A DNA stretch of 64,000 nucleotides from NCBI RefSeq assembly GCF_012027325.1, contig NZ_SNUG01000001.1, positions 248,001 to 312,000 on the forward strand, read 5' to 3'. Below, piece after piece: positions 27,774 through 38,311 of the stretch; position 1 is the stretch's first letter, and every line of letters starts with the position of its first letter. The translations under genes and the position numbers were made by a program. This DNA comes from Thermococcus sp. M39. GTDB lineage: Archaea > Methanobacteriota_B > Thermococci > Thermococcales > Thermococcaceae. The notes under the pieces are model-generated. The model had not been told where the DNA came from. It did not search any database and saw nothing but the letters and a program-made list of their open reading frames with translations.

Positions 27774-28105
27774 GAGACATTGGGTTGAGAATTCAACCTC
27801 CCGCTGAAAAATGTGACGATCCCAAGTGCCCATGGCATGGGCACTTAAAAATCCACGGTAGAGTATTTGAGGGAATAGTTGTCAGCGACAAGCCAAGAAG
27901 AACTGTTACAGTTGAAAGACAGTACTACCACTACCTTAGAAAGTACGAGAGATACGAGCTCAGGAGAAGCAAAATACACGCACACAATCCGCCATGCATC
28001 AATGCAAAAGTTGGCGACAAAGTTTTGATTGCTGAGACAAGGCCATTAAGCAAGACAAAGCACTTTGTCGTCGTTGCAGTTTTGCAGAAAGCTGGTGAGA
28101 GGTGA
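27770..28105 (+). CDS. rps17: Small-subunit ribosomal protein S17
   Basis: 111 residues, uS17 with the archaeal N-terminal extension containing [10 protein letters not shown]. The OB-fold core has [19 protein letters not shown] and [23 protein letters not shown] 27770 overlaps the rnp1 stop (ATGA) and follows GAGGTGG. Confidence 0.97.
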   Translation: MRDIGLRIQPPAEKCDDPKCPWHGHLKIHGRVFEGIVVSDKPRRTVTVERQYYHYLRKYERYELRRSKIHAHNPPCINAKVGDKVLIAETRPLSKTKHFVVVAVLQKAGER

Positions 28106-28110
28106 TTGCG

Positions 28111-28545
28111 ATGGCAAAGAGGGGAAAGAAGGGTGCTGGTGCAACCAGAGGTGTTTCACCTGTAAGGCCTACAAGGGCTTTACCAATTGGTGCTTACCTT
28201 AAGGTTGCCGACAACAGCGGTGCAAAGGTCATCCAGATTATTGGTGTCGTTGAGTACCACGGCGTTAGAAGAAGATTAGCTTCCGCTGGAGTGGGAGACA
28301 TGGTAGTTGCAACAGTTAAGAAAGGAAGACCAGACATGAGACACCAAGTCGTTAGAGCAGTCATTGTTAGACAGAGAAAGGAATACAGAAGATTGGATGG
28401 CATGAGGGTTAAGTTCGAGGACAATGCTGCTGTCATTACAACGGAAGATGGAGTTCCAAGGGGAACTGAAATCAGAGGTCCAATTGCAAGAGAGGCGGCT
28501 GAGAAGTGGGTTAGATTAGGTGGTATTGCGAGCATAGTATTGTGA
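28111..28545 (+). CDS. rpl14: Large-subunit ribosomal protein L14
   Basis: 144 residues, uL14. Starts at ATG 28111 behind GAGAGGTGA. Signature [17 protein letters not shown] and the C-terminal [19 protein letters not shown]. Lies at the subunit interface. Confidence 0.98.
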   Translation: MAKRGKKGAGATRGVSPVRPTRALPIGAYLKVADNSGAKVIQIIGVVEYHGVRRRLASAGVGDMVVATVKKGRPDMRHQVVRAVIVRQRKEYRRLDGMRVKFEDNAAVITTEDGVPRGTEIRGPIAREAAEKWVRLGGIASIVL

Positions 28546-28555
28546 GGTGAGATAA

Positions 28556-28918
28556 ATGGAGCTTAAGAGTAAGCAACCAAGGAAGCAGAGGAAGTTTTTA
28601 TATAACGCTCCTCTCCACTTGAGGCACAAGATAATGAGCGCTACACTTTCACCAGAGCTTAGGAAGAAATACGGCGTAAGGAACTTGCCAATAAGGACTG
28701 GTGATAAGGTTAGAATTATGCGCGGAGATTACAAGGGTGTCGAGGGCAAAGTAGTTGAAGTTGACCTCAGGAGATACAGGATTTACGTTGAGGGAGTTAC
28801 ACTTAAGAAGGTCAACGGAACCGAAGTGTTCTACCCAATACACCCCTCAAACGTTATGATTGTTGAGCTTAACCTTGACGATGAGAGAAGGAAGAAGATA
28901 ATTGAGAGGAGGGCTTGA
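28556..28918 (+). CDS. rpl24: Large-subunit ribosomal protein L24
   Basis: 120 residues, uL24. The KOW motif is clear ([20 protein letters not shown], about 48-67), preceded by the archaeal [17 protein letters not shown]. It binds early in assembly of the large subunit near the tunnel exit. Stop falls three bases ahead of the rps4e start. Confidence 0.98.
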   Translation: MELKSKQPRKQRKFLYNAPLHLRHKIMSATLSPELRKKYGVRNLPIRTGDKVRIMRGDYKGVEGKVVEVDLRRYRIYVEGVTLKKVNGTEVFYPIHPSNVMIVELNLDDERRKKIIERRA

Positions 28919-28920
28919 AT

Positions 28921-29667
28921 ATGGCAAGAAAAGGTGCTAAGAGGCATTTAAAGAGACTTGCTGCTCCAACTCAATGGTATATTGAGAGAAAAGCCTACAA
29001 GTGGGCTGTGAGACCAAGGCCAGGACCGCACAACATGAGGACATCAATTCCGCTCCTCTACATCGTTAGAGACTATCTTGGCTATGCAAAGACGGCAAGA
29101 GAGGCAAGAAAGATACTCAACGAAGGCAAAATCCTTGTAGATGGGAAGGCAAGAAAGGACTACAAGTTCCCCGTTGGGATTATGGATGTTGTCTCAATCC
29201 CAGAGACTGGTGAGCACTACAGGGTTTTACCAAACAGAATTGGTAAGCTCATCCTTCACCCAATAAGCGAGGAAGAGGCTAAGATAAAGCCGCTCAGGAT
29301 TAACAACAAGAGAATGGTTAAGGGTGGAAACCTACAGCTCAACTTCCATGATGGAACCAACTATCTCGTAAAGCTCAGCTCACTCACCGATGAAGTCAAA
29401 GATCGCTTCAAGACATCATACACAGTCCTCATGAAGATGCCGGAGAGAGAAATCGTTGAGATACTTCCATTTGAAATCGGTGCATATGTCTTCGTTACAC
29501 AGGGTAAGAACGTTGCAAGAATAGGTAAGATAGTTGAGGTCAGACACTTCCCAGCAGGCTGGCCAGATGTCGTTACAATTGAAGACCAAGAAGGCGAGCT
29601 CTTCGACACACTCAAAGAGTATGCCTTCGTTATTGGAAAGGACAAGCCAGAGATTTCACTGCCATGA
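28921..29667 (+). CDS. rps4e: Small-subunit ribosomal protein S4e
   Basis: 248 residues, archaeal/eukaryal eS4. ATG 28921 follows GGAGG. S4-like RNA-binding segment near 40-75 ([20 protein letters not shown]) and a KOW-containing C-terminal part ([19 protein letters not shown]). Usual position between L24 and L5. Confidence 0.98.
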   Translation: MARKGAKRHLKRLAAPTQWYIERKAYKWAVRPRPGPHNMRTSIPLLYIVRDYLGYAKTAREARKILNEGKILVDGKARKDYKFPVGIMDVVSIPETGEHYRVLPNRIGKLILHPISEEEAKIKPLRINNKRMVKGGNLQLNFHDGTNYLVKLSSLTDEVKDRFKTSYTVLMKMPEREIVEILPFEIGAYVFVTQGKNVARIGKIVEVRHFPAGWPDVVTIEDQEGELFDTLKEYAFVIGKDKPEISLP

Positions 29668-29678
29668 GGTGAATTGAA

Positions 29679-30230
29679 ATGATAGCAAATAGAGAGCAAA
29701 TTTTAGCTGATTGGGAAGCTCATCCGATGAGAAGACCAAGGGTAGCCAAGGTTACAATTAACATTGGTGTTGGTGAGAGTGGAGAAAGGTTAACAAAAGC
29801 AGAGACAATGCTTCAACAACTTGTTGGGCAGAAGCCAATTAGGAGAAGGGCAAAGAAGACAAACAGAGACTTTGGAATTAGAAGAGGAGAGCCAATTGCT
29901 GTAAAAGTCACACTTAGAGGAAAAAAAGCCTACGAGATTCTTAAGAGACTTCTGGTAGCAGTTGATAACAAGCTCAAAGCTTCAAACTTTGACGAACACG
30001 GAAACGTCTGCTTTGGAATTGAGGAACACATAAACATCCCGGGTGTTGAGTACGACCCAGAGATCGGTATCTTCGGTATGGACGTCTGTGTCACACTCGA
30101 GAGACCAGGATTTAGAATTGCAAGGAGAAGAAGAAAGAGGACAAAGATACCCACAAGACACAAGCTCACAAAGGAAGAGGGTATAGTTTTCATGCAAGAG
30201 GAGTTTGGCGTTGAGATTGTGGAGGGATGA
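29679..30230 (+). CDS. rpl5: Large-subunit ribosomal protein L5
   Basis: 183 residues, uL5, which contacts 5S rRNA and the P-site tRNA. Motifs: [39 protein letters not shown] and the C-terminal [13 protein letters not shown] with the basic [11 protein letters not shown]. Confidence 0.98.
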   Translation: MIANREQILADWEAHPMRRPRVAKVTINIGVGESGERLTKAETMLQQLVGQKPIRRRAKKTNRDFGIRRGEPIAVKVTLRGKKAYEILKRLLVAVDNKLKASNFDEHGNVCFGIEEHINIPGVEYDPEIGIFGMDVCVTLERPGFRIARRRRKRTKIPTRHKLTKEEGIVFMQEEFGVEIVEG

Positions 30231-30232
30231 AT

Positions 30233-30403
30233 ATGGCCAAGGCAGATTACAATAAAAGAAAGCCGAGAAAGTTTGGTAAAGGTGCGAGAAGGTGCATTCG
30301 CTGCGGACAATATGGGCCAATCATCAGAATCCATGGACTTATGTTGTGCAGACACTGCTTTAGAGAGATAGCTCCAAAGTTAGGATTTAGGAAATACGAG
30401 TGA
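30233..30403 (+). CDS. rps14: Small-subunit ribosomal protein S14 (zinc-binding)
   Basis: 56 residues, uS14 of archaeal type: [17 protein letters not shown], then CIRCG and CRHC, which make the C4 zinc site. ATG at 30233 is two bases after the rpl5 stop, behind GGAGGGATGA. The gene is short but is expected at this place in the spc order and is intact. Confidence 0.97.
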   Translation: MAKADYNKRKPRKFGKGARRCIRCGQYGPIIRIHGLMLCRHCFREIAPKLGFRKYE

Positions 30404-30414
30404 GGTGAGAGAAG

Positions 30415-30807
30415 ATGACTTTACTTGACCCATTGGCAAATGCCCTATCACATATTACAAACAGTGAGAAGGTTGGGAAGAAGGAGGTTTACATAAAGCC
30501 AGCCTCAAAGCTCATTGGAGAAGTTTTGAGAGTTATGCAGGAGAACGGCTACATCGGTGAATTCGAATTCATTGACGACGGAAGGGCTGGAATTTACAGG
30601 GTTCAGCTAATAGGTAAAATAAACAAAGCCGGAGCAATAAAGCCAAGATTCCCCGTCAAAGCTAGGGACTACGAGTACTGGGAAAAGAGGTTCCTCCCAG
30701 CATTCGAGTTTGGAATATTGATAGTCTCAACATCACAGGGTGTAATGACACACAAAGAGGCAAGAGATAAGGGAATTGGCGGAAGGTTGATAGCTTACGT
30801 CTACTGA
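30415..30807 (+). CDS. rps8: Small-subunit ribosomal protein S8
   Basis: 130 residues, uS8, a primary 16S binder in the platform. [20 protein letters not shown] at the N-terminus and [19 protein letters not shown] at the C-terminus are typical. Confidence 0.98.
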   Translation: MTLLDPLANALSHITNSEKVGKKEVYIKPASKLIGEVLRVMQENGYIGEFEFIDDGRAGIYRVQLIGKINKAGAIKPRFPVKARDYEYWEKRFLPAFEFGILIVSTSQGVMTHKEARDKGIGGRLIAYVY

Positions 30808-30817
30808 GGTGAGAGAG

Positions 30818-31372
30818 ATGCCAATTGATGCGTGGGTAAGGGAAGAGATTGAAATCCCAGAGGGAGTTGAAGTCACAGTTGAGAATAACGTTGTCAAAGT
30901 AAAGGGGCCAAAGGGAGAGATTGAGAGAGAGCTGAAGTATCCTGGAGTTAAGATATTCACAGAAGACGGTAAGGTTGTGATATACAAGGACTTTCCAAGG
31001 AGAAAGGACATAGCAATTGCAAGAACCTTCAAAGCTCACATAAACAACATGATAAAGGGTGTAACAGAGGGCTTTACATACAAGCTTAAGGTTGTTTACA
31101 GCCACTTCCCAGTTACTGTTAAGGTTCAAGGGGACAAAGTTATCATTGAGAACTTCCTCGGTGAAAAAGCTCCAAGAATTGCTCAGATCTTGCCGGGAGT
31201 GAAAGTCAAGGTCATGGGACAGGAAATCATTGTTGAAGGAATTGACAAAGAAAAAGTTGGACAAACAGCTGCAAACATTGAGCAGGCAACAAGAATCACA
31301 AAATGGGATAGAAGAGTGTTCCAAGATGGAATTTACATTGTTGAGAAGGCTGGCAAGCCTATAAAGTTCTGA
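30818..31372 (+). CDS. rpl6: Large-subunit ribosomal protein L6
   Basis: 184 residues, uL6, at the GTPase factor site. Start at ATG 30818 behind GAGGTGAGAG; GTG 30809 lies in that site. Two duplicated alpha/beta domains are visible ([19 protein letters not shown] and [19 protein letters not shown]). Confidence 0.98.
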   Translation: MPIDAWVREEIEIPEGVEVTVENNVVKVKGPKGEIERELKYPGVKIFTEDGKVVIYKDFPRRKDIAIARTFKAHINNMIKGVTEGFTYKLKVVYSHFPVTVKVQGDKVIIENFLGEKAPRIAQILPGVKVKVMGQEIIVEGIDKEKVGQTAANIEQATRITKWDRRVFQDGIYIVEKAGKPIKF

Positions 31373-31382
31373 GGTGTGAGAA

Positions 31383-31763
31383 ATGAATGAGAAAGCGAGA
31401 CTCTTAAGAATTAGGGCAAAGCTCAAGAGAAAGAAGCCAAGATTCCTTAGGCAAGAATGGTGGCGCTTTCCAAAGTTCAAGAATGATCCAAAGTGGAGAA
31501 GACCAAGGGGAATTGACAGCAAGATGAGGCTCAAGAAGAAGGGTAAGCCAAGGTCACCAAGCATTGGATGGAGCTCACCTAAACTTGTTAGAGGATTACA
31601 TCCAAGCGGATATGAGGAAGTGTTAGTTCACAACGTCAAAGAGCTTGAAGCCCTTGACCCAGCAAGACAGGCAGCAAGGATTGCAAGAACCGTCGGAAAG
31701 AAGAAGAGAATCATGATAATTGAGAGAGCAAAAGAGTTAGGTATTAAAGTGCTTAACGGGTGA
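31383..31763 (+). CDS. rpl32e: Large-subunit ribosomal protein L32e
   Basis: 126 residues, eL32, found only in archaea and eukaryotes. Very basic N-terminal half ([20 protein letters not shown]), then the [18 protein letters not shown] fold. Confidence 0.98.
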   Translation: MNEKARLLRIRAKLKRKKPRFLRQEWWRFPKFKNDPKWRRPRGIDSKMRLKKKGKPRSPSIGWSSPKLVRGLHPSGYEEVLVHNVKELEALDPARQAARIARTVGKKKRIMIIERAKELGIKVLNG

Positions 31764-31768
31764 GGATA

Positions 31769-32212
31769 ATGAGAATGCAGAGAAGGATTGCTGCTGAGAT
31801 TTTAAAATGTGGCGAGAACAGGGTCTGGATTGACCCTGAGAGAATTGAGGATGTTAAATCCGCTATCACAAGGGAAGATATCAAGCGTTTAATAAAAGAG
31901 GGAGTTATTAAGAAAAAGCCAATCAAGGGACAGAGCACTTACAGAGCCAAGATAAGGCATGAACAGAGGAAGAAGGGAAGACACAGGGGACCAGGAAGCA
32001 GAAAGGGTAAGAAGACAGCAAGAATGGGCAAGAAGGAAAGGTGGATTATGACTATCAGAGCATTGAGAAAAGAACTTAGAAAGCTCAAGGCAGAGAAGAA
32101 GATAGATGTTCACACCTACAGGAGATTGTACATAAGAGCGAAGGGTGGACAGTTCAAGAACAAGCACCAGCTCTACCTGTTCCTTGAGGAAAAGGGAATA
32201 TTGAAGAGGTGA
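31769..32212 (+). CDS. rpl19e: Large-subunit ribosomal protein L19e
   Basis: 147 residues, eL19. ATG 31769 follows GGGTGAGG; GTG 31760 is less well placed. Helical N-terminus ([20 protein letters not shown]) and a long basic region ([20 protein letters not shown]) that forms an inter-subunit bridge. Confidence 0.97.
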   Translation: MRMQRRIAAEILKCGENRVWIDPERIEDVKSAITREDIKRLIKEGVIKKKPIKGQSTYRAKIRHEQRKKGRHRGPGSRKGKKTARMGKKERWIMTIRALRKELRKLKAEKKIDVHTYRRLYIRAKGGQFKNKHQLYLFLEEKGILKR

Positions 32213-32217
32213 TATAA

Positions 32218-32823
32218 ATGGCACACGGGCCAAGATATAGGGTTCCATTCAGGAGAAGGAGAGAAGGCAAGACCAACTATCACAAGAGGCTCAAGCTCCT
32301 CAAATCAGGCAAGCCAAGGTTAGTGGTTAGAAAAACACTCAATCATCACATTGCCCAAATCATCGTTTACGATCCAAAGGGAGATAGAACTTTAGTTTCA
32401 GCTCACACAAGGGAATTGATGAGAGACTTTGGCTGGAAGGGACACGGTGGAAACACTCCAAGTGCTTATCTGCTCGGTCTGCTCATCGGCTACAAGGCAC
32501 TGCAGAAGGGCATAAGCGAAGCTATCCTTGATATAGGCTTGCACCCACCAACAAAAGGTTCAAGCGTCTTTGCAGTCCTTAAGGGAGCTGTTGACGCTGG
32601 TTTAAACGTTCCGCACAGCGAGGAAATTTACCCAGAGGATTATAGAATCAGGGGAGAACACATAGCCGAATACGCTAAGATGCTCAAAGAGGAAGACGAG
32701 GAGAGATATAGAAGACAGTTTGGCGGTTACCTCCTTAAAGGTCTCGAACCTGAAAAGCTTCCAGAGCACTTTGATGAGGTCAAAGCGAGAATAATTGAAA
32801 AGTTTGAGGGGGCGAGAGAATGA
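32218..32823 (+). CDS. rpl18: Large-subunit ribosomal protein L18
   Basis: 201 residues, uL18 of the longer archaeal/eukaryal type that binds 5S rRNA with L5. Basic start [20 protein letters not shown], then [16 protein letters not shown]. Overlaps rps5 by 4 nt. Confidence 0.98.
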   Translation: MAHGPRYRVPFRRRREGKTNYHKRLKLLKSGKPRLVVRKTLNHHIAQIIVYDPKGDRTLVSAHTRELMRDFGWKGHGGNTPSAYLLGLLIGYKALQKGISEAILDIGLHPPTKGSSVFAVLKGAVDAGLNVPHSEEIYPEDYRIRGEHIAEYAKMLKEEDEERYRRQFGGYLLKGLEPEKLPEHFDEVKARIIEKFEGARE

Positions 32824-33527
32824 GCCAAGACTGGAGGGAATACGCTCAAAGAGTATTAGAAGAATGGCAGCCCAAGACTAAGTTGGGCATGCTCGTTAAG
32901 GAAGGACAGATTACGGACATTCACGAGATCTTCAGAAAGGGCTACCAGATTAAGGAGCCAGAGATTGTTGATGTCCTCCTTCCAGAAGTCAATGCAAGAG
33001 AAAACCAACAAGTCCTTGATATTGCTCTGACAGTTAGAATGACTGACAGCGGTAGGAGAGTAAGATTTAGGGTCTTAGCTGCAGTTGGTAACAGAGATGG
33101 TTATGTTGGATTGGGCATTGGTCATGGAAAGGAAGTCGGTATCGCAATTAGAAAAGCAATAAACTATGCTAAGATGAACATCATCGAAATTAAGAGAGGC
33201 TGTGGTTCATGGGAGTGCAGATGTAGAAGACCACACTCAGTTCCATTCACCGTTGAAGGAAAAGAGGGAAGCGTCAGAGTCAAGCTCATACCAGGGCCAA
33301 GAGGTCTTGGACTTGTCATTGGTGATGTCGGCAAGAAGATACTGACCTTGGCAGGAGTTAAGGACGTATGGTCACAAAGCTTTGGTGAGACAAGAACAAC
33401 AGTTAACTTTGCAAAAGCAGTGTTTAATGCACTCTACAACACAAACAAAGTTGCTATTAAGCCCGACATGATCGAAAAGTACGGCATCGTCGTTGGTAGA
33501 GAGATGCCACAGAACTTTGAACTGTGA
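32820..33527 (+). CDS. rps5: Small-subunit ribosomal protein S5
   Basis: 235 residues, uS5, at the mRNA entry and decoding region. The double-stranded-RNA-binding-like domain and [20 protein letters not shown], with [20 protein letters not shown], are typical. Contains a [14 protein letters not shown] loop of archaeal members. Confidence 0.98.
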   Translation: MSQDWREYAQRVLEEWQPKTKLGMLVKEGQITDIHEIFRKGYQIKEPEIVDVLLPEVNARENQQVLDIALTVRMTDSGRRVRFRVLAAVGNRDGYVGLGIGHGKEVGIAIRKAINYAKMNIIEIKRGCGSWECRCRRPHSVPFTVEGKEGSVRVKLIPGPRGLGLVIGDVGKKILTLAGVKDVWSQSFGETRTTVNFAKAVFNALYNTNKVAIKPDMIEKYGIVVGREMPQNFEL

Positions 33528-33538
33528 GGTGAGCAAGG

Positions 33539-34006
33539 ATGGCAAAGATAGCAATAATTAGGATTAGAGGAAGAGTTGGGGTTAAGAGACCAGTAAGGGA
33601 TACACTCGCAATGCTTAGACTTCACAAGGTCAACCACCTCGTCATAGTTGATGACACACCAAGCTACAAGGGAATGATCCAGAAGGCGAAGGACTACATT
33701 ACATGGGGCGAAATTAACGCGGAGACATTAGCTAAGCTCATAAGAAAGAGGGGCAGATTAATCGGGAACAAGAAGGTTACAGATGAGTATGTCCAAGAGA
33801 AGCTCGGAATGACAATTGAAGAGTTTGCCGAAAAAGTCATTAATGGAGAGATGAAGCTCAGCGACTTGCCAAACCTCAAACCAGTCTTTAGGCTCCACCC
33901 ACCAAGGGGTGGCTTCAAGGGAAGCAAGAAGAGGACATTCAAAGAGGGCGGAGCTTTAGGTTATAGAGGCGAGAAGATTAACGAGCTTATAGAGAGAATG
34001 CTGTGA
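33539..34006 (+). CDS. rpl30: Large-subunit ribosomal protein L30
   Basis: 155 residues, uL30 in the longer archaeal form related to eukaryal L7. Core [20 protein letters not shown], and a C-terminal extension with [23 protein letters not shown] precedes the ATG. Confidence 0.98.
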   Translation: MAKIAIIRIRGRVGVKRPVRDTLAMLRLHKVNHLVIVDDTPSYKGMIQKAKDYITWGEINAETLAKLIRKRGRLIGNKKVTDEYVQEKLGMTIEEFAEKVINGEMKLSDLPNLKPVFRLHPPRGGFKGSKKRTFKEGGALGYRGEKINELIERML

Positions 34007-34016
34007 GGTGCTTGCG

Positions 34017-34460
34017 ATGATTAGGAGAAGAAAGAAAGTGAGAAAGCTGAGAGGATCACACACTCATGGCTGGGGATGCAAGAAGAAGCACAGAGGTGGA
34101 GGTCACAAGGGCGGTAGAGGAATGGCTGGAACTGGAAAGAGGAAGAAGACAAAGTGGACTTGGGTTATCAAATACATGCCTGACCACCTCGGTAAGAGGG
34201 GATTCAGCAGACCAAAGGCTGTCCAGAGAGAAATCATAGCAGTCAACTTGAAGTTCATTGACGAGCACTTGGATGAGCTTATGCAAATGGGAATTGCATA
34301 TGAAGAGAACGGAAAAATCATAGTTGACACAACCCAGTTCGCTGACAAGGTTTTGGGAACTGGAAAGCTCACAAAGCCTTTGGTTATCAAGGCTTATGCC
34401 TTCTCCCCCAAGGCTCAGGAAAAGATTGAGCAGGCAGGGGGAGAGGCAATCCTCGCTTGA
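34017..34460 (+). CDS. rpl15: Large-subunit ribosomal protein L15
   Basis: 147 residues, uL15. Start at ATG 34017 behind GAGGTG (TTG 34008 is in frame but closer to the site). Gly/Lys/His-rich N-terminus ([20 protein letters not shown]) that threads into 23S rRNA, then a globular C-terminus ending QAGGEAILA. Precedes secY, as usual. Confidence 0.98.
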   Translation: MIRRRKKVRKLRGSHTHGWGCKKKHRGGGHKGGRGMAGTGKRKKTKWTWVIKYMPDHLGKRGFSRPKAVQREIIAVNLKFIDEHLDELMQMGIAYEENGKIIVDTTQFADKVLGTGKLTKPLVIKAYAFSPKAQEKIEQAGGEAILA

Positions 34461-34493
34461 TCTTTTTATTTTAAATTTTGGCAGGTGTTAATC

Positions 34494-35882
34494 ATGGGCG
34501 CAAGGGATATAGTTTATGCATTAGAGAGATGGTTCCCAGAGATTGAAAGACCAAAGAGGCATGTTCCTTTAAAAGAAAAGTTTGCTTGGACCGGAATTGT
34601 ACTGCTATTGTATTTCATCTTATCAGAAATTCCTCTATTCGGTTTGCCACCAACTGTTCAAGACTATTTTGAAACCTTAAGAGTTGTTCTCGCTGGTAGA
34701 AGCGGTAGCATTCTCACCTTAGGTATCGGTCCTATTGTTACTGCTGGAATTATCATGCAGCTTTTAGTCGGTTCTGAGATAATAAAGCTCGACTTATCAG
34801 ACCATGAGGATAGAAGATTTTACCAGGCACTGCAGAGAGTGTTTGCAGTATTCATGTGTTTCTTTGAGGCAGCTATCTATGTATTAGCTGGTGCGTTCGG
34901 AAACCCATCGTTAGGAATAAAAGTCCTCTTGATACTTCAGCTTGCATTTGGTGGATTACTCCTTATAATCATGGATGAACTCGTTAGCAAGTGGGGAATT
35001 GGGAGTGGTATCAGCTTATTCATTGCTGCTGGTGTTTCGCAGACAATAATTACAAGAGCATTCAATCCTTTAACCACAACACAAGTAATTGATCCCCTTA
35101 CAGGACAGCCAGCAATAATCGGTGCGATTCCTGCATTCATCCAGCATCTAATTCATGGTGATCTGACGGGTGGATTTTACAGAGGAACCTTGCCAGATAT
35201 GAGCAATGTATTGGCAACTCTGGTAGTGTTCCTTATCGTCGTATATTTAGAGAGCATGCGTGTTGAGATCCCACTCAGCTATGGAAGAGTTACAGTTAGA
35301 GGAAGATATCCAATTAGGTTCATGTATGTTTCGAACATTCCGATTATCTTAACCTTCGCACTTTATGCAAACATTCAGCTTTGGGCTAGATTATTGCAGA
35401 GACTTGGACATCCAATCTTAGGGCAGTTTGACCCCCAAACTGGAGCTGCAATTTCAGGATTTGTTAGATACACTATTCCTCCTAGGGATATCTTCCACGT
35501 TACAGCTGATCCAGTAAGGGCATTGATCTATGCCCTTATGACAATCGTTTGGTCTTTAATCTTTGGATTCCTCTGGGTTGAGCTTACGGGATTAGATGCA
35601 AAGAGCATAGCAAGGCAACTGCAAAGAGCAGGTCTCCAAATTCCAGGATTTAGAAGGGATCCGAGAATCCTTGAGAGAGTGTTGCAGAGGTACATTCCGT
35701 ACGTTACCTTCTTGGGCTCATTCACCCTAGCTGTGGTTGCAGTATTGGCTGACTTCCTTGGAGCATTAGGTACAGGAACAGGAATACTGCTGACTGTCGG
35801 AATCCTCTACAGGTTCTATGAGGAGATAGCGAGGGAGCAAGTAAGCGAAATGTTCCCAATGCTCCGCAGGTTCTTCGGTTGA
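34494..35882 (+). CDS. secY: Preprotein translocase subunit SecY
   Basis: 462 residues with ten predicted membrane segments, the channel subunit of the Sec61/SecYEG translocon. Start at ATG 34494 behind GCAGGTG. The pore-plug region (about 55-75, [19 protein letters not shown]) and the cytoplasmic loop with [20 protein letters not shown] are recognisable, and the C-terminus [12 protein letters not shown] is typical. A T-rich segment separates it by 33 bp from rpl15. Confidence 0.97.
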   Translation: MGARDIVYALERWFPEIERPKRHVPLKEKFAWTGIVLLLYFILSEIPLFGLPPTVQDYFETLRVVLAGRSGSILTLGIGPIVTAGIIMQLLVGSEIIKLDLSDHEDRRFYQALQRVFAVFMCFFEAAIYVLAGAFGNPSLGIKVLLILQLAFGGLLLIIMDELVSKWGIGSGISLFIAAGVSQTIITRAFNPLTTTQVIDPLTGQPAIIGAIPAFIQHLIHGDLTGGFYRGTLPDMSNVLATLVVFLIVVYLESMRVEIPLSYGRVTVRGRYPIRFMYVSNIPIILTFALYANIQLWARLLQRLGHPILGQFDPQTGAAISGFVRYTIPPRDIFHVTADPVRALIYALMTIVWSLIFGFLWVELTGLDAKSIARQLQRAGLQIPGFRRDPRILERVLQRYIPYVTFLGSFTLAVVAVLADFLGALGTGTGILLTVGILYRFYEEIAREQVSEMFPMLRRFFG

Positions 35883-35973
35883 CATTTCTTTTTCCAAAAA
35901 ATCTTTAAACCCTTACTTCTTTTATCTCATTGACAGCAAATTCATCTATTTAATTCATTAAAGGTGATACCAA

Positions 35974-36564
35974 ATGCCGTTTGTAGTCATAATTACTGGC
36001 ATCCCAGGGGTAGGTAAGAGCACCATTACAAGATTGGCTTTGAAAAGGACACGGGCTAAATTCAGACTCATTAACTTTGGCGACTTAATGTTTGAAGAAG
36101 CGGTAAAATTAGGTTGGGTTAAGCACAGGGATGAAATGAGGAAATTGGAGTTGCCGAAGCAGAGAATTCTACAGCAGAAAGCTGCAGAAAAAATTGCGGA
36201 AATAGCCAAAAAGGAGCCCGTTCTTTTAGATACACATGCTACAATCAGAACTCCCCTTGGCTATTTGCTGGGATTCCCAAGGGAGGTCATTGAGACCATA
36301 AATCCAAACTTTATTGTAATAATTGAGGCAACTCCAAGCGAAATCCTCGGTAGACGTTTGAGAGATCTCAAAAGAGACAGAGATGTTGAGACTGAAGAGC
36401 AAATCCAGAGACATCAAGATTTAAATAGGGCTGCTGCAATAAGCTATGCAATGCATTCCAATGCACTTATAAAGATAATTGAGAACCATGAAGACAAAGG
36501 TTTAGAAGAAGCTGTTAATGAGTTGGTGAAAATACTCGATTTGGCGGTGGAGGAATATGCTTGA
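35974..36564 (+). CDS. adkA: Archaeal adenylate kinase AdkA
   Basis: 196 residues, AMP + ATP = 2 ADP. Walker [10 protein letters not shown] is at about 9-17, typical of the short trimeric archaeal enzyme without a bacterial-type lid. [12 protein letters not shown] and [13 protein letters not shown] form the AMP site. A TATA-like TCTTTAAACCC at about 35901-35911 gives it its own promoter after secY. It overlaps the DUF106 gene by 8 nt. Confidence 0.95.
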   Translation: MPFVVIITGIPGVGKSTITRLALKRTRAKFRLINFGDLMFEEAVKLGWVKHRDEMRKLELPKQRILQQKAAEKIAEIAKKEPVLLDTHATIRTPLGYLLGFPREVIETINPNFIVIIEATPSEILGRRLRDLKRDRDVETEEQIQRHQDLNRAAAISYAMHSNALIKIIENHEDKGLEEAVNELVKILDLAVEEYA

Positions 36565-37078
36565 GCCGATATATCTTGTACTGGATAAAATATTTGGGCC
36601 GTTGTTGGTCTCAACTCCCCCATTGTGGGTAGTGACAATCTCGGGTATAATACTAGGTTCGTTTTTCACACTAGTGAACTACTTCTTAGTTGACCAAGAA
36701 AAGTTGAAGAGACTTCAAAAGCTGAGCAAAGAATTTCAGAAAGAGTGGAAGGAAGCACAGAAAGCTGGGGATGAGAAGAAGCTTAGAAAGCTTCAGCAGA
36801 AGCAAATAGAGCTTTTAAAACTTCAGAATGAAGTTATGAAAGATACATTCTTCAAGCCCATGTTAGTAACAATGCCGATATTCTGGATATTCTTTGGATG
36901 GATGAGGAGATGGTACGCTGAAGTTGTTGTAGTAAAGCTACCATTTAACTTCTTCATTGCTGACTTTTTCCACAAGGCGTCATCTCTTCATGCAAATGAG
37001 CTCGGCTACATTGGATGGTACATCCTAACTTCAATGGTAGTAGGACAAGTTTTAAGAAAGATATTGGACATGGCTTAG
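36557..37078 (+). CDS. DUF106 membrane protein, archaeal EMC3/TMCO1/Oxa1-like insertase
   Basis: 173 residues with three membrane segments (about 20-42, 96-115, 145-165) and a charged coiled coil (about 48-90, [19 protein letters not shown]) between the first two. This layout is that of the Oxa1 superfamily insertases of archaea, relatives of EMC3, TMCO1 and GET1. Position next to secY and ribosomal genes supports a role in co-translational membrane insertion. Confidence 0.88.
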   Translation: MLEPIYLVLDKIFGPLLVSTPPLWVVTISGIILGSFFTLVNYFLVDQEKLKRLQKLSKEFQKEWKEAQKAGDEKKLRKLQQKQIELLKLQNEVMKDTFFKPMLVTMPIFWIFFGWMRRWYAEVVVVKLPFNFFIADFFHKASSLHANELGYIGWYILTSMVVGQVLRKILDMA

Positions 37079-37125
37079 TTAAGTTTAAAAATGCTGAACA
37101 AAAATGCTAAGCGAGGTGGAGAAAA

Positions 37126-37395
37126 ATGAAACCAATGTATAGGTCAAGGTCATGGAGGAGGAAATACGTTAGAACTCCTGGGGGAAGGACTGTCATACAC
37201 TTTGAGAGAAGAAAGCCAAAGATTGCTCACTGTGCAATGTGCGGAAGACCACTTAACGGCATTCCAAGAGGAAGACCAGTTGAAATGAGAAAGCTACCAA
37301 AGACCAAGAAGAGACCAGAGAGACCAATGCCGCACCTCTGCCCAAGATGCATGCGCAAGGTCATGAAAGCCCAGGTTAGAGCTCAGATTTCTTGA
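37126..37395 (+). CDS. rpl34e: Large-subunit ribosomal protein L34e
   Basis: 89 residues, eL34. CAMCGRP with CPRCM forms a zinc ribbon; N-terminus [19 protein letters not shown] is typical. A GTTTAAAAATG element at about 37082-37092 may serve as promoter. SD GCGAGGTGG. Confidence 0.97.
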   Translation: MKPMYRSRSWRRKYVRTPGGRTVIHFERRKPKIAHCAMCGRPLNGIPRGRPVEMRKLPKTKKRPERPMPHLCPRCMRKVMKAQVRAQIS

Positions 37396-37422
37396 TTTCT
37401 AAAACTTTATTAAGTGGTTAAA

Positions 37423-37992
37423 ATGCCAAAAGGCTGTCTAGTGATAACAGTAAGCGGTTTAGCAGGTTCAGGAACTACAACACTATGTCGCAATATTGCC
37501 AGACATTATGGATTTAAGCATGTCTATGCTGGTTTAATTTTTAGACAGATGGCCAGAGAAATGGGTATGACTTTACAGGAGTTTCAAAAATACGCTGAGC
37601 TTCACCCAGAGATTGATAGGGAAGTTGATAAGAGGCAGATTGAGGCAGCTAAGGAGTGCAACGTTGTTATTGAAGGTCGTTTGGCTGGCTGGATGGTTAA
37701 GAATGCTGACCTTAAAATTTGGCTTGATGCTCCAATAAAAGTTAGAGCCGAAAGGGTTGCAAGGAGAGAGGGCATTAGTGTTGAGGAAGCGTTCATACAG
37801 ATTGCCGAGAGGGAGAAGCAAAATAGGAAAAGATATTTAAACCTTTATGGTATTGACATCAACGACCTTTCGATTTATGATTTAGTCATAAACACTTCGA
37901 AATGGTCGCCCGATGGGGTCTTCGCTATTGTGAAGGCCGCCATCGACCACCTGTACCCCGATGGCGACACGGGGTTTAGGACGAAAAAATGA
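37423..37992 (+). CDS. cmk: Cytidylate kinase
   Basis: 189 residues, (d)CMP + ATP to (d)CDP. Start at ATG 37423; GTG 37414 lies in a weak ribosome site. P-loop SGLAGSGTTTLCRNIA is near the N-terminus, EGRLAGW marks the nucleoside site and AERVARREG the lid. Archaeal short form. The last 25 codons (about 37905-37980) are strikingly GC-rich at third positions compared with the rest of the gene and can fold as RNA (see findings). Confidence 0.95.
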   Translation: MPKGCLVITVSGLAGSGTTTLCRNIARHYGFKHVYAGLIFRQMAREMGMTLQEFQKYAELHPEIDREVDKRQIEAAKECNVVIEGRLAGWMVKNADLKIWLDAPIKVRAERVARREGISVEEAFIQIAEREKQNRKRYLNLYGIDINDLSIYDLVINTSKWSPDGVFAIVKAAIDHLYPDGDTGFRTKK

Positions 37993-38005
37993 GGAGGTGG
38001 GATGA

Positions 38006-38257
38006 ATGCCAGCAATTGATATAGGAAGAATAGCCGTTGTTATTGCCGGAAGGAGAGCCGGACAAAAGGTTGTTGTAGTTGATATAATTGACAAGAACTT
38101 CGTCCTCGTTACAGGTGCTGGATTGAACAAGGTTAAGAGGAGAAGAATGAACATAAAGCACATCGAGCCGCTCCCAGAGAAGATTAGCATTCCAAGAGGA
38201 GCAAGCGACGAGGAAGTTAAGGCCGCCCTTGAGCAGGCTGGAATAAGTTTAGCTTGA
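38006..38257 (+). CDS. rpl14e: Large-subunit ribosomal protein L14e
   Basis: 83 residues, eL14, a KOW-fold protein ([20 protein letters not shown]). It follows cmk by 13 bp with a GAGGTGGG site, as in other Thermococcales. Confidence 0.96.
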   Translation: MPAIDIGRIAVVIAGRRAGQKVVVVDIIDKNFVLVTGAGLNKVKRRRMNIKHIEPLPEKISIPRGASDEEVKAALEQAGISLA

Positions 38258-38311
38258 CAATAAGCCAAGCCTTTTTGACTTCTCTTTTCTATTCTTACTT
38301 GGGTGGGATTT

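Noticed and set aside
30662-31564. 300-codon open frame on the minus strand
   Set aside because: It is the antisense shadow of rps8, rpl6 and rpl32e; no start context, and the plus-strand proteins are certain.
37905-37970. H/ACA-type RNA inside cmk
   Set aside because: An ACA follows the lower helix, but the upper helix lies only about 7 nt from it, short of the usual 14-16 nt. Only the compositional patch is reported.
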